Both the position numbers and the translations under genes were made by a program. From contig NZ_JASTLB010000004.1 of assembly GCF_030499535.1 (NCBI RefSeq), positions 186,001 through 250,000 on the forward strand: a DNA stretch of 64,000 nt, read 5' to 3'. Under the pieces are notes generated by a model that saw only the letters and a program-made list of their open reading frames with translations, did not search any database and was not told the origin of the DNA. Position 1 is the stretch's first letter. Every line of letters starts with the position of its first letter. This document shows positions 1-9,112 of the stretch, piece by piece. This DNA is from Streptomyces sp. TG1A-8 (lineage in GTDB: Bacteria > Actinomycetota > Actinomycetes > Streptomycetales > Streptomycetaceae).

Positions 1-234
1 AAACCGCTGCTGCCGACACCGGCCTGTGACGTGACAACCGAGACGTGTGTTCCTGGCCTGGGTCGATGACGAGTAGCTGGCTGAAAGTAGTCATGCCGCT
101 ACCTGGAGTAGCTCAGAAAAACCTCAAAAAGCTTCAGTAAGTAGATCACGTACTGCTTAGGTGATGGGGCCAACGCGTGAAGGGGGACGCTTCTACCTTC
201 ACTTATGTCATGCATGCGACAGATTGGGGCTTTC

Positions 235-665
235 ATGCGTACCAAGATCAAGGCTGTGGCCGTCTCCTGCGCCATCGCGGCCGGTACTGTGGCGTTAGGT
301 GCGCCTACCGCCTCCGCCTCGGCCACCGCCTACTACTGCGACTCCTCTGGCTACATGGCCGATAACACGCCCACGCACCGCTGCACCTCCCTGTCTAACG
401 GCGTCCTTGCCCACTGGAAGTCGTATGGGTCCGGCACCAGCACCAACATCGTCACCAACTACTCCAAGACTGGCGGCTCCACCGTCAGCGCTCGCGTCGG
501 TTACAGCATGGGCGGTAGCACCGTCTACAGTTCGTACTTCTCCATCAGCGATGGCGAGACGGAGGGACACACCTGGAACAAGACGGGGACTACTACTGCT
601 CCTCCAGCACCGGCTTGCTGGACTACACGGGCGGCACGTACCAGACACCTTCCGCGCACTGCTGA
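235..665 (+). pseudogene. Small secreted protein gene with a broken frame
   Basis: The ATG at 235 opens a typical streptomycete signal peptide: a short basic start, a hydrophobic stretch and a small-residue site ending in ASASA, about 30 residues in all. The mature part is small, rich in Ser, Thr, Gly and Tyr, and contains CDSSGY and HRCTS motifs. The frame from 235 loses this character near 586. One frame over it continues as GDYYCSSSTGLLDY and stops at 665, just before a strong terminator. One missing G in the run at 586-590 explains the shift. The intact product would be about 140 residues with four cysteines in the mature part. An in-frame ATG at 205 is possible but adds residues ahead of the signal peptide. 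I do not recognise the family. Confidence 0.6.
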
Positions 666-676
666 ACCTCTAGCGC

Positions 677-706
677 CTGGGCCCCGTCTGTTTGGGCGGG
701 GCCCAG
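677..706 (+). terminator. Rho-independent-type hairpin
   Basis: The arms CTGGGCCCCG (677-686) and CGGGGCCCAG (697-706) are perfect 10-bp complements with a 10-nt loop. The hairpin lies 12 bases after the stop of the secreted-protein gene and before the VanZ-like gene. There is no long T tract, as is usual in Streptomyces. Confidence 0.7.
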
Positions 707-742
707 AGTGCCTCTCGTGTCTGACTGCCAAGGATTACGCCC

Positions 743-2149
743 ATGTTTACCGCAGTTTTCCAAGCTCACTACGTCTATCTAGCCGCATGCGCACTGATCG
801 CTTTTGTGTTCGGCGGCTTAGCGTGGTTCCTGAGTCTCCGTTTCGGCAAGCTCCACGGCGTGTGGTGGGGTTTGCTTGTTGCCACGGTAATCGGAATCCT
901 TGGAGTCACTTTTATGGGTGGCGGACCGGCCAGCGGCCAATGCGTCATCAATCATAACGTCGCTGAGCCCTTCCATACCACACAAGGCCTGTGGAATCTT
1001 GCCATGACTGTGCCGCTTGGGCTGTTTGGTCTGCTGGCCGTCCGTCGACCCCTGCCCGTAGTGGTTGGCGTTGTGACACTGCCGTTAGCCATCGAGTTCA
1101 CCCAGGCGACAGTGGGCGGTCTCGGGCGGGTATGCGACAGTTCGGACGCCGAAATGAACATTGTCGGCGGTCTTGTGGGGCTCACCGCCGCACTAGTAAC
1201 CATGGCAGGCCGGCGGTCGGTCGAGTGGCAGGGTGGCCTAAAGGCGTCGCTCATCGCTGCGGCGGCGCTTCTCCTGATAGGCACCGGAGTTGCTCGCCCG
1301 ATGCTGGCATACAGTAATATAGATGGAACCGGCTTGTCGGTAGCGAAAGATTCACAACGGCAGGCCGTCGAGCGGGCCGTGCAAGAAGCATTCGGCGACC
1401 GGTATGCGCTTGGGCACGTGTATGAGCAGCCGTGTATTGGGGTGCCGTGTACAAATATCATCTTTACGCTGCTGAGTCGGGATGAGAAGCACCCGCAGGA
1501 TTTTGCCAACGGCAGTCTTTCATGGCCGGACAAGAAGCACTTGAACGTACTCTTGGAAGACAGTGATCGCTCGTACGTTATGGGCTATCCCGTGGCGGGG
1601 ACGAGGAAGCCGACCAACCGGCAGGATGCGTTTCAGATTGCACAGTCGTACATACGCGAGCGCTACCCGTGGGCCAAAGACGCGCCGGTGCACCGGACTT
1701 TCCCTGTTGGCCAGAAAGCGGAACTGGGATGGATGACCAACTGGCGGTGGCTCGAGGGTAACGTTCTCATGCCAAGAATGCTGGACGTTCAGGTTGACAG
1801 GGCCGGACAGGTTTCGCAGGTGGACGTGACGCTTGGATCCACTCACGTGAAGCTCGAAAAGGCCAAGTTAGATGCCAGGCAAGCTGAAAGGGATGTCCAA
1901 GAGGCAATGGCAGCCCGGTCTAAGGCTAGCGGGAGTGGCGACCAAGGCGACCTCAGTTTCAAGGCATTCACACTGAAGGCCGTCAATAGAGATGGCGTGT
2001 GGCGGCCCGAGTGGTTGGTGGGCGTGTCAAGTGCCGCAAACCCGTCATCAACAGATCCGACGGCATCCTCAGAGGCGGATATATGGCGCGTGGACGCCGT
2101 GAGTGGACAGGTCTACGATGGAACCGGCATCTCGGTGAAAACTGGCTGA
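743..2149 (+). CDS. VanZ-like membrane protein with a C-terminal extension
   Basis: This protein of 468 residues has four to five hydrophobic helices in about the first 150 residues. They end in a VanZ-type signature, LPLAIEFTQ followed by GRVCDSSDAEMNIVGG (conserved E, R, D, N and G positions). Another hydrophobic helix lies at about 170-190. The remaining 270 residues are hydrophilic and probably outside the membrane; they resemble no domain I can name. VanZ proteins are small membrane proteins, best known from teicoplanin resistance, and most actinobacterial homologues have no known role. AAGGA at 730-734 supports the ATG. The gene stands alone between a terminator and an ISAs1 remnant. 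The VanZ assignment is fairly secure; the function is unknown. Confidence 0.7.
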   Translation: MFTAVFQAHYVYLAACALIAFVFGGLAWFLSLRFGKLHGVWWGLLVATVIGILGVTFMGGGPASGQCVINHNVAEPFHTTQGLWNLAMTVPLGLFGLLAVRRPLPVVVGVVTLPLAIEFTQATVGGLGRVCDSSDAEMNIVGGLVGLTAALVTMAGRRSVEWQGGLKASLIAAAALLLIGTGVARPMLAYSNIDGTGLSVAKDSQRQAVERAVQEAFGDRYALGHVYEQPCIGVPCTNIIFTLLSRDEKHPQDFANGSLSWPDKKHLNVLLEDSDRSYVMGYPVAGTRKPTNRQDAFQIAQSYIRERYPWAKDAPVHRTFPVGQKAELGWMTNWRWLEGNVLMPRMLDVQVDRAGQVSQVDVTLGSTHVKLEKAKLDARQAERDVQEAMAARSKASGSGDQGDLSFKAFTLKAVNRDGVWRPEWLVGVSSAANPSSTDPTASSEADIWRVDAVSGQVYDGTGISVKTG

Positions 2150-2309
2150 GCTCGGAGTGACCAAGGGGCGGGACCCAGGGCTCCGGCAAAGTCGTCTAGC
2201 AGCCCTGTGACGTGGGGTTTTCGGGTGAGTGAGGTGCGCGGGCGTGTTCCGGTCCGGTTGGATGGAGGTTTTTACGCCTTCTGTCCGACCAGGGAACAAC
2301 GCCCGTGCC

Positions 2310-2698
2310 ATGCCATCGTCCCGCATCTGTGCACCTGTTCGCACGTCCGTCCCGGATCACGAGCTCCTTGTTGATCTGCTCGGCCGGATACCCGATCCGC
2401 GTCGGCGGCGCGGGGTCCGTCATCCGGTGGGCGCTCTGATCGCGGTCGCGGTGTGCGTGGTCATGGCCGGGGCACGCGGTTTCACGGCTGTCGGGGAGTG
2501 GACCCGGGACGCGGAGGCGGTGGCCATGACGCGGCTGGGTCTGGAGCGGGGTTCGGTGGACGAGTCGACGCTGCGTCGCCCGTTCGCGCGACTGGACGCG
2601 GACCGTCTCGATGCCGTCCGGGGGGGCCTGGGCCGCGACGCGGACCGCGCTGGTCGCGGGCCGGCGGGTGATCGCGATCGACGGCAAGACCGTGAGGA
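2310..2698 (+). pseudogene. ISAs1-family transposase, N-terminal fragment
   Basis: The ATG at 2310 begins a protein typical of ISAs1 (H-repeat) transposases: a PDPRRRRGVRHP segment, a hydrophobic helix with VMAGARGFTAVGEW, then an STLRR-type helix. The frame shifts at a run of seven G bases near 2613-2619 and continues in the next frame through AWAATRTALVAGRRVIAIDGKTVR, the start of the catalytic domain. It is cut at 2698 by the IS6-type element. Everything after the first catalytic Asp is missing, so it cannot be active. The left end of the original element probably lies near 2200, just after the VanZ-like gene. Confidence 0.8.
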
Positions 2699-3560
2699 GG
2701 CGTTGTCACGCTGTTGGGTGTGGGCTGCCTGGCGGTGCGTCGGGGCAGGGTGGGCTTGTGAGCCAGGCCTGTGGTCAGGTTGTGGTGGGCTGGTCGGCAG
2801 CGCCGGTGATCTGGTCCCAGATCGCGAAGCGGATACTCATCTCGGTTCGGTGGGCGGTGGCGGGCATCAGGTGTCGGCGGGGCCGGAAGTGGGGCGGGAT
2901 ACCGTTGAACGCGGACAGGAACCGCTGGGCCCCGCCCACCGAGCGGAAGCCCTTCATGGCGCGTTCACGCTGCCTGGTCGGCTGGTGGCTGTTTTCGGCC
3001 CGGTTGTTGAGGTACTTCGACTGACGGGGCTCGACCGAGGGCATGACCTCGCGGTGGGCGCCACCGTAGGAGCGGAGCTTGTCGGTGACGATCACCCGCG
3101 GCACCGTGCGGTTCTTCTTCAGCAGGCGGTGCAAGAAGCGCCCGGCCGCGGCCTTGTCCCGGCCGTCCTGCACGAGGATGTCCAGGACGTTGCCTTCCTG
3201 GTCGACGGCCCGCCACAGGTACTTCTGTTCACCGTTGATCTTGATGAAGACTTCGTCCAGGTGCCATGTGTCCCCAGGCCGAGTCTGCCGGCGGCGCAGC
3301 GCACCTGCGTACTGCTGCCCGAACTTGGCGCACCAGCGGCGCACCGTCTCGTAGGAGACGGTCACGCCGCGCTCGAGCATGAGCTCCTCGACCTCGCGGA
3401 AGGACAGCGGGAAGCGGTGGTACAGCCACACGCAGTGGGAGATGACCTCGACCGGGTACCGGTGCCCCTTGTACGACGGCGGTGCGCTGCCCACGGACGA
3501 CCCCTCCCAGCACAACCAACCAGAAAATCATCCCACCCGGTCAGCCAACGTGACAGCGCC
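2699..3560 (-). mobile_element. IS6-family element, copy 1 (intact)
   Basis: The element is 862 bp. Its ends are related inverted repeats: GGCGTTGTCACG at 2699 and CGTGACAGCGCC ending at 3560. It contains one intact transposase gene. The flanking octamers (CGTGAGGA left, CGGCCGAC right) do not match, so the usual 8-bp target duplication is absent. The left side cuts an ISAs1 transposase and the right side cuts a LacI-type regulator, so two unrelated sequences meet here. Recombination between IS copies, rather than simple insertion, explains this best. Confidence 0.85.
2775..3494 (-). CDS. IS6-family transposase (complete)
   Basis: The 239-residue DDE transposase starts at GTG 3494 behind a GGAGGGG ribosome site. 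An N-terminal helix-turn-helix (GHRYPVEVISHCVWLY onward, with VSYETVRRWC) is followed by the catalytic core: the first Asp in WHLDEVFIKI, the second in VIVTDKLRSYGG, and the Glu in NRAENSHQPTRQRER. The length matches the family. It is the only one of four related copies in this window with an unbroken frame and a full catalytic triad, so it is the likely source of any remaining activity. Confidence 0.92.
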   Translation of the reverse strand: MGSAPPSYKGHRYPVEVISHCVWLYHRFPLSFREVEELMLERGVTVSYETVRRWCAKFGQQYAGALRRRQTRPGDTWHLDEVFIKINGEQKYLWRAVDQEGNVLDILVQDGRDKAAAGRFLHRLLKKNRTVPRVIVTDKLRSYGGAHREVMPSVEPRQSKYLNNRAENSHQPTRQRERAMKGFRSVGGAQRFLSAFNGIPPHFRPRRHLMPATAHRTEMSIRFAIWDQITGAADQPTTT

Positions 3561-3675
3561 CGGCCGACTGCTCATCGAGGCCACGGCCCACGGAACAGCG
3601 CACACGCACCGCCACGTCGTACTGCAGCCCGAACTGGTCGTGCGCCGGTCGACGATGACGGCTCCCGCACGCTGA
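3561..3675 (+). pseudogene. LacI-family regulator, C-terminal scrap
   Basis: Immediately after IS6 copy 1, the plus strand reads about 30 residues ending in HVVLQPELVVRRST and a short tail before the stop at 3675. That ending is characteristic of LacI/GalR repressors, whose last strand is usually LPTELVVRxS. The rest of the gene is gone. The following 280 bases up to the LysR stop contain no recognisable gene. Confidence 0.55.
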
Positions 3676-3957
3676 CCGGGCTCGCTCGGAGCCGTGGGGA
3701 ACATATGCCGGACCGACGACAGGCACAGCGAGGGAAACGGGCACGACGGTACTCCGGCTGGCGGTACGGAAAAGGGGGCCCCGGAGACGGGGGCATCCGG
3801 CTGTCGGAGGGAGACGTCCAGCGGAAACGTACCGACGGGCCCCGTCCGAGCATGCGTCCTGCCGGGTGCCCTGCCCGCCCCTGCCGTCATTCACGTTGCG
3901 GATGCATTCCATCGGTCCCGTCGATGACGTCCTCTGGTGATGTGCGGCCGGCCTCTC

Positions 3958-4875
3958 TCATCTCCCCAGCTCGTCGGCCATCCGCCTGCCGATCCGAGCG
4001 GCGGTCTCCCGCAGCCAGATGTGGGCCGCATCGTGGGTGTGCACCGGGTGCCACCACAACGCCTCATGCAGGGGCACCGCCTCGTAGGGCGGCTCCACGA
4101 CACGTACGGCGACGAGCGGGGCGAGGAGCCGGGCGAGGCGGGCCTGGATCAGGGCGATGCGCCGGGTTCCGCTGACGAGCAACGGCATGATCTGGAAGCT
4201 GTCGACGGAGACCTCGACGCGGGGCTCGATGCCCAGCATCCCGAGCTGGCGAACGGCTGGTGCGTCGTACGTGCGCTGGTAGGTGACCCAGGGCAGTCGG
4301 GCCAGGTCTTCCCGGGTCAGCCGGCCGTCGACGCTCGGGTGGTCCTCGGCGACGAGGAAGACCCACCGGTCCTCGTAGAGGTCGGTCGCGGGGAAGTCGC
4401 TGATGACGCCGTGCGGCATGAGCAGGCCGTCGGTGGTGCTCAGCAGGGTGTCCGTGGCGTCCACGACGGTGGTCGGCGTCTGAGCGAAACGCAGTCGGAT
4501 GCCGGGAGCCTCCCGGTGCACGACCCGCGCGAGTTCGGCGCCGAAGACGGCGACCGCGTAGTCGGACGCCACGAGTTTGAACTCACGGCTTTCCTTGGCC
4601 GGGTCGAAGTCCGCCTGGCTGGCGAAAAGCCGTTCCAGCAGGTCGTATGCGGTGGACGCGCGATCGAGGAGGACCTGCCCGAGGGCGGTGAGCTCGTAGT
4701 GGCCGCCCACCCGCGCCAACAGGTCGTCATCGAAGTGCCTGCGCAGGCGCGATAGCGCGGCGCTCATCGCCGGCTGGCTGAGACCGACGCGCTGCCCGGC
4801 GCGGGTCACGTTGCGCTCCTCCAGCAGGGCACGCAGGGCAACGACGAGGTTGAGGTCCAGGCGACTGAGATTCAC
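3958..4875 (-). CDS. LysR-family regulator of the adjacent aromatic operon
   Basis: The N-terminal winged helix-turn-helix reads LDLNLVVALRALLEERNVT then LSQPAMSAALSRLRRHFDD, followed by a LysR effector domain of about 220 residues ending in EALWWHPVHTHDAAHIWLR. I chose GTG 4875 because AGGAAAG lies five bases upstream and the product then starts at the usual MNLSRLDLNL. An in-frame ATG at 4935 would add 20 atypical residues. The gene is divergent from the catabolic operon starting at 5002, the classic layout for a LysR activator that responds to a pathway metabolite. It is clearly paralogous to the LysR gene at 55213-56157. Confidence 0.9.
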   Translation of the reverse strand: MNLSRLDLNLVVALRALLEERNVTRAGQRVGLSQPAMSAALSRLRRHFDDDLLARVGGHYELTALGQVLLDRASTAYDLLERLFASQADFDPAKESREFKLVASDYAVAVFGAELARVVHREAPGIRLRFAQTPTTVVDATDTLLSTTDGLLMPHGVISDFPATDLYEDRWVFLVAEDHPSVDGRLTREDLARLPWVTYQRTYDAPAVRQLGMLGIEPRVEVSVDSFQIMPLLVSGTRRIALIQARLARLLAPLVAVRVVEPPYEAVPLHEALWWHPVHTHDAAHIWLRETAARIGRRMADELGR

Positions 4876-5001
4876 GACGACTTTCCTAGCGTCCGGCGAT
4901 GACCTGCAGAAATTTGGATCCTGGATGGCCGTCATCCACAGAATCTATTTCCCTGATCACGGGTGGCGAGTCCAGATTAGTGCCATCGCAATCAGGAGGA
5001 C
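4876..5001. promoter_or_regulatory. Divergent LysR/operon control region
   Basis: This 126-bp gap separates the two divergent starts and must hold both promoters. A small inverted repeat GGATG-N5-CATCC lies at 4923-4937, near the middle, where a LysR operator would be expected. AGGAGG at 4993-4998 is the ribosome site for the hydrolase gene. No -35/-10 pair can be assigned with confidence. Confidence 0.4.
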
Positions 5002-6000
5002 ATGTCCGTGAAACCTGAAGCCGCGTCCGCCCTCTTCGCCGGACCCTTCGCCCTGGCCACCCTTTCCGCTCCCGAGAGCCCCGCCTTTCCCGCTCTCGTC
5101 ACTCCCGACGCCCAGGTGATCGACCTGCGGTCCGCCCTGGACGACGCCGCACTGACCATGCGGGGGGTTCTGGAAGGCTGGGACACGGTGCTGCCGCAGC
5201 TGACCGCACTGGCCACCGCCGGCCCCGTACGCGGGGCATTGGCGGAGTTCCGGACGCACGCTCCGGTGGAGCCGCGCCAGGTGTTCCAGTCCGGGGCCAA
5301 TTACCGGCAGCACGTGATCGATCTGCACGTCGCGCACCGGGCGCCGGGCGATGACCGGCCAGAGGCAGAGCGGCGCGCGGAGGCCGCCGAGATCATGGAC
5401 CGGCGGGCCGCCGAGGACCTGCCGTACGTGTTCATCGGCCTGCCGAGTGCGATCACCGGTCCCTACGACGACGTCGTTCTGCCGGCCTGGGCCGAGAAGC
5501 CCGACTGGGAGCTGGAGTTGGCTGCGGTGATCGGCCGGCCGGCCCACCGGGTCTCCGTCGAGGAGGCCCTGGACCACGTCGCCGGCTACACGATCGCCAA
5601 CGACCTGACCGACCGGGCCACGGTCTTCCGCCGGGACATGCCGCAGATCGGCACCGACTGGCTGCGCAGCAAGAACGCGCCCGGGTTCACCCCGCTCGGC
5701 CCCTGGATCGTGCCCGCCGGATCGATCGCGCGCCCCGACGACCTGCGTCTCACCCTGAAGCTGAACGGCGAGACCATGCAGGACGAGTCCACCAAGGACA
5801 TGATCTTCGACGTGGCGCGGATGGTCTCCTACGCGTCGCAGACCGCCCGGCTCCTGCCCGGCGACCTCGTGCTCACCGGCTCGCCGGCCGGCAACGGCAT
5901 GCACTGGGGCCGGCTGCTGCGCGACGGCGACGTCATGGACGCCTCGATCACCGGGCTCGGTGCCCAGCGCACCCGCTGCGTGGCGGAGGAGGCCCGGTGA
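5002..6000 (+). CDS. Fumarylacetoacetate hydrolase family protein
   Basis: The 332-residue protein has an N-terminal beta-rich part and a C-terminal FAH domain. Family signatures include NYRQHVIDLH, the metal-binding acidic cluster in DWELELAAVIG, NDLTDR, and the closing motif LLPGDLVLTGSPAGNGMHWG. FAH-family enzymes use a divalent metal to hydrolyse acylpyruvates or isomerise or decarboxylate 2-oxo-diacids, the usual step after meta-cleavage of a catechol. A perfect AGGAGG precedes the ATG. The gene leads the operon and overlaps the next start by four bases. The exact substrate cannot be read from the sequence. Confidence 0.88.
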   Translation: MSVKPEAASALFAGPFALATLSAPESPAFPALVTPDAQVIDLRSALDDAALTMRGVLEGWDTVLPQLTALATAGPVRGALAEFRTHAPVEPRQVFQSGANYRQHVIDLHVAHRAPGDDRPEAERRAEAAEIMDRRAAEDLPYVFIGLPSAITGPYDDVVLPAWAEKPDWELELAAVIGRPAHRVSVEEALDHVAGYTIANDLTDRATVFRRDMPQIGTDWLRSKNAPGFTPLGPWIVPAGSIARPDDLRLTLKLNGETMQDESTKDMIFDVARMVSYASQTARLLPGDLVLTGSPAGNGMHWGRLLRDGDVMDASITGLGAQRTRCVAEEAR

Positions 6001-6958
6001 CCTTGGATCGCACCGACCCCGAGGGCGCGATCGCCCGGGCCGCCAAGGCGTACTCGAACTGGGGGCGCTGGGGTGAGGACGACGTCCTCGGCACCCTCAA
6101 CTTCCTCGACGGGGCCAAGCGCCGTGAGGGCGCGGCGCTGATCCGCAGCGGTGTGAGCTTCTCCCTGCCCCAGCGCTTCGACATCAACGGCCCGCAGAAG
6201 GGCTGGCGGCGGCGCACCAACCCGGTGCACACCATGCTGGACACCGGCACCGACGCCGCGCTCGGCAACCAGTGCCTGCCGCACGGCCTCGGCGGCGCCG
6301 ACGACGTCATCGCCATGCCGCTCCAGTGCTCCACCCAGTGGAACGGGCTCGGGCACATCTTCGACCACGGCAAGGCGTGGAACGGCGGGACGCCGAGAAG
6401 GTCGTCACCTCTGACGGCGACCTCGTCACCGGCATCGAGCACATGGCCCCGCACATCGCCGGCCGCAGTGTGCTGCTGGACGTGGGCCGGGTGATCGGCG
6501 AGGACGGGGAACTGCCGGACGGGTTCGCGATCACCGAGGAGCATCTGACGGCGACGGCCGAGGCGCACGGTGTCGGCGTGGGCCGCGGCGACATCGTCCT
6601 CGTCCGCACCGGCCAGCTCACCCGGGCACGCCGCGACGGCTGGGGCGACTACGCCGGAGGATCCGCGCCGGGCCTGTCATTCACCACGACCGCCTGGCTG
6701 CACGGCAGTGAGATCGCCGCGATCGCCACCGACACCTGGGGCTTCGAGGTATGCCCGAACGAGTTCGACCACGCCTTCCAGCCGCTGCACCAGGTCGCCA
6801 TCCCGCACATCGGGCTGCTGATCGGCGAGATGTGAGACTTGGACGCGCTCGCCGCGGACTGCGCCGCCGACGGCGAGTACGCCTTCTGGCTCACCGCCGC
6901 TCCCCTGCCCATCACCGGTGCGGTCGGCTCCCCCGTCAACTCGGTCGCCGTCAAGTAA
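5997..6958 (+). pseudogene. Cyclase/kynurenine-formamidase family gene, two lesions
   Basis: The gene opens at 5997 inside the preceding gene's end and reads SNWGRWGEDDVLGTLNFL, a signature of the cyclase family (PF04199, metal-dependent hydrolases such as kynurenine formamidase). Near 6390 the frame breaks in a GGCGGGAC stretch; the next frame continues as DAEKVVTSDGDLVTGIEHMAPH to a TGA at 6833. Beyond that TGA the same frame carries the normal family ending (DLDALAADCAADGEYAFWL, then GSPVNSVAVK) to TAA 6958. The TGA therefore replaces the family's usual Trp. A missing base and a nonsense change together make inactivation likely. An intact product would be about 320 residues. Confidence 0.85.
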
Positions 6959-6981
6959 GTAGAGGAACAAGGGAGTTCCCC

Positions 6982-8112
6982 ATGCCCCAACCCCGCAAGA
7001 TCCTCGTCATCGGCGGCGGTGCCGCCGGCAACGCCGTGACGATCCTGCTGCGCCGCGCCGGGTACGCGGTGGACCTGGTCGAGGCCAAGGACGACTGGAA
7101 CGCCACCGCCGGTTCTGGCATCACCCTCCAGGGCAACGCCCTGCGCGTCCTGCGCGAAGTGGGTGTCTGGGACCAGGTGCAGGCGTCCGGGTTCGGCTTC
7201 GACTCGGTCGGCATCACCGCCCCCGACGGCACCGTCCTGCACGTCCAGGAGGACCTGCGCACCGGCGGCGACGGCCTGCCCGCCACCGTGGGCATGCAGC
7301 GGCCACAGCTCCAGCAGATCCTCATTGAGGCGGTGCGAGCCGGCGACGCCTCGGTCCGGCTGGGCACCACCGCCGATATCCTGAGTCAGGACGCCGACGG
7401 CGTCTCCGTCCGGTTGAGCGACGGCACCGAGGGCCGCTACGACCTGGTGGTCGCCGCCGACGGCCTCGGCTCCGCCACCCGCGCCGTGATCGGCATCACG
7501 GACAAGCCGGAGCCGACCGGCATGGCCATCTGGCGGATCAGCGCCCGCCGCCCGGCCGGCGTCACCCGCACCGACCTGGCCTACGGCGGCCCGGCGTACA
7601 TCGCCGGCTACTGCCCGACCAGCGAAGACACAATCTACGCGTACGTCGTCGAGGCCAACCGTGACCGGGCGTCGATCCCTGCGGAGTCGTACGCCGACGA
7701 GATGCGCCGCCTCACCCGGCACTACGGCGGGTTCTGGCCGGAGATCACCGAGCACATCACCGACCCGGCGAAGGTCAACTACACCTGGTTCGACCGGATG
7801 CTGGTCGAGGACTCATGGCACCGCGGCCGGGTCGTGCTCGTCGGTGACGCCGCGCACTGCTGCCCGCCCACCCTCGCGCAGGGCGCCGCCATGTCCCTGG
7901 AGGACGCCTGGGTGCTGGCACAGCTCCTGACCGGTAGTGACGCCTGGGACGACGCACTGTTCCAGACGTACTACGAGCGGCGGATAGCCCGCGTCCGGCC
8001 GGTGGTCGAAGCGTCGGTGCAGATCGGGCGGTGGCAGTTGGACGGCGTTCGCGACGCCGACGTGCCCGGCCTGATGGGCCGCACCATGACGATGCTCCGG
8101 GAGCTGCCGTGA
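6982..8112 (+). CDS. FAD-dependent aromatic monooxygenase
   Basis: The 376-residue flavoprotein is of the p-hydroxybenzoate-hydroxylase/UbiH type. The N-terminal dinucleotide-binding motif is VIGGGAAGNAV, a DG-type motif lies in DLVVAADGLGSATR, and the flavin-ribityl motif is VVLVGDAAHCCPP. These enzymes use NAD(P)H and O2 to hydroxylate an aromatic ring, making the ortho-diol substrate for a ring-cleavage dioxygenase. AAGGGAG lies seven bases before ATG 6982. The gene overlaps the next one by four bases (GTGA), implying translational coupling. It is intact although its upstream neighbour is broken. Confidence 0.9.
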   Translation: MPQPRKILVIGGGAAGNAVTILLRRAGYAVDLVEAKDDWNATAGSGITLQGNALRVLREVGVWDQVQASGFGFDSVGITAPDGTVLHVQEDLRTGGDGLPATVGMQRPQLQQILIEAVRAGDASVRLGTTADILSQDADGVSVRLSDGTEGRYDLVVAADGLGSATRAVIGITDKPEPTGMAIWRISARRPAGVTRTDLAYGGPAYIAGYCPTSEDTIYAYVVEANRDRASIPAESYADEMRRLTRHYGGFWPEITEHITDPAKVNYTWFDRMLVEDSWHRGRVVLVGDAAHCCPPTLAQGAAMSLEDAWVLAQLLTGSDAWDDALFQTYYERRIARVRPVVEASVQIGRWQLDGVRDADVPGLMGRTMTMLRELP

Positions 8113-9107
8113 CCACCCCCACCGTCGACGTCCACGCCCATGTCCTGCTGCCCGAGGTCGACGCACTCGTCGACGGCCTACCCGGGCACGTCGAGGCACG
8201 GGCCCTGGACGCCCGCCGCAACGGCCCCGAGGCCCTCGCCGTGAGCGGGCCGATGGTCCGCGACCGGATCCCGCTGCTCACCGACGTCACCGCCCGGCTG
8301 GCGGCGATGGACGCACAGGGCGTGGACGTGCAACTGGTCAGCCCCTCGCCGTCGCACTACCACTACTGGGCGGACGAGCAGACCGCCGAGAAGGTGTACC
8401 GGCTCGCCAACGAAGCGACCGCGGCGCACTGTTCGACCGCCCCGGACCGGCTGCGCGGCCTGGGCCTCGTGCCGCTCCAGCACCCCGAATTGGCGGCGCG
8501 GGCCCTCGACCACGCCCTGGCACAGGGGCTGCTCGGCGTGGAGATCTCCAGCCACGCCCCAGGCCGGGAACTGTCCGACCCGGACTACGCCCCCCTGTGG
8601 GCGCGGGCCGAGGAGACCGGGGCAATCCTTTTCTTGCACCCCTTCGGATGCACCCTCGACGAGCGGCTGGACCGGTGGTACCTGTCCAACACCGTCGGGC
8701 AGCCCACCGAGAACGCCGTCGCTCTCTCCCACCTGATCTTCTCCGGGGTCCTGGACCGGCACCCCGGCCTGAAAGTGCTCGCGGCGCACGGTGGTGGCTA
8801 CCTACCCACCCACATCGGCCGCTCCGACCACGCCTGGTCGGCCCGCGCCGACGCCGGGAGCGGCTGCGCGCACCTGCCCAGCAGCTATCTGCGGCGGCTG
8901 TGGTTCGACTCGCTCGTGCACGACCCGCACGTCCTGCGGGAGCTGGTCCGGGCGGCCGGCGCCGACCGGGTCCTGCTCGGCTCCGACTTCCCCTTCGACA
9001 TGGGCAGCGACGACCCGGTCGGCGCGCTGCGCGCCGCCCGCCTCACCGACTCCGACTTCCAGGCCGTACGAGGCGGCAACGCCGCCGCCCTCCTCCGGAA
9101 GGACTGA
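8109..9107 (+). CDS. ACMSD-like amidohydrolase
   Basis: This is a 332-residue amidohydrolase-2 family protein starting at GTG 8109, which overlaps the monooxygenase stop. The TIM-barrel metal site is visible: HxH in VDVHAHVLLP, His in FLHPFGC, His in VLAAHGGGYLP and Asp in LLGSDFPFDMG. Relatives include 2-amino-3-carboxymuconate-6-semialdehyde decarboxylase and several aromatic-acid decarboxylases, which remove a carboxyl group from ring-cleavage products or hydroxybenzoates. In this operon a decarboxylation before or after ring cleavage is likely. It is a distant homologue of the gene at 58013-58984. Confidence 0.87.
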   Translation: MTTPTVDVHAHVLLPEVDALVDGLPGHVEARALDARRNGPEALAVSGPMVRDRIPLLTDVTARLAAMDAQGVDVQLVSPSPSHYHYWADEQTAEKVYRLANEATAAHCSTAPDRLRGLGLVPLQHPELAARALDHALAQGLLGVEISSHAPGRELSDPDYAPLWARAEETGAILFLHPFGCTLDERLDRWYLSNTVGQPTENAVALSHLIFSGVLDRHPGLKVLAAHGGGYLPTHIGRSDHAWSARADAGSGCAHLPSSYLRRLWFDSLVHDPHVLRELVRAAGADRVLLGSDFPFDMGSDDPVGALRAARLTDSDFQAVRGGNAAALLRKD

Positions 9108-9112
9108 CCAAC

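Noticed and set aside
2229..4175. One continuous 648-codon plus-strand frame
   Set aside because: It runs through an ISAs1 fragment, an antisense IS6 transposase and the LysR gene; only its first part (2310 to about 2615) is coding.
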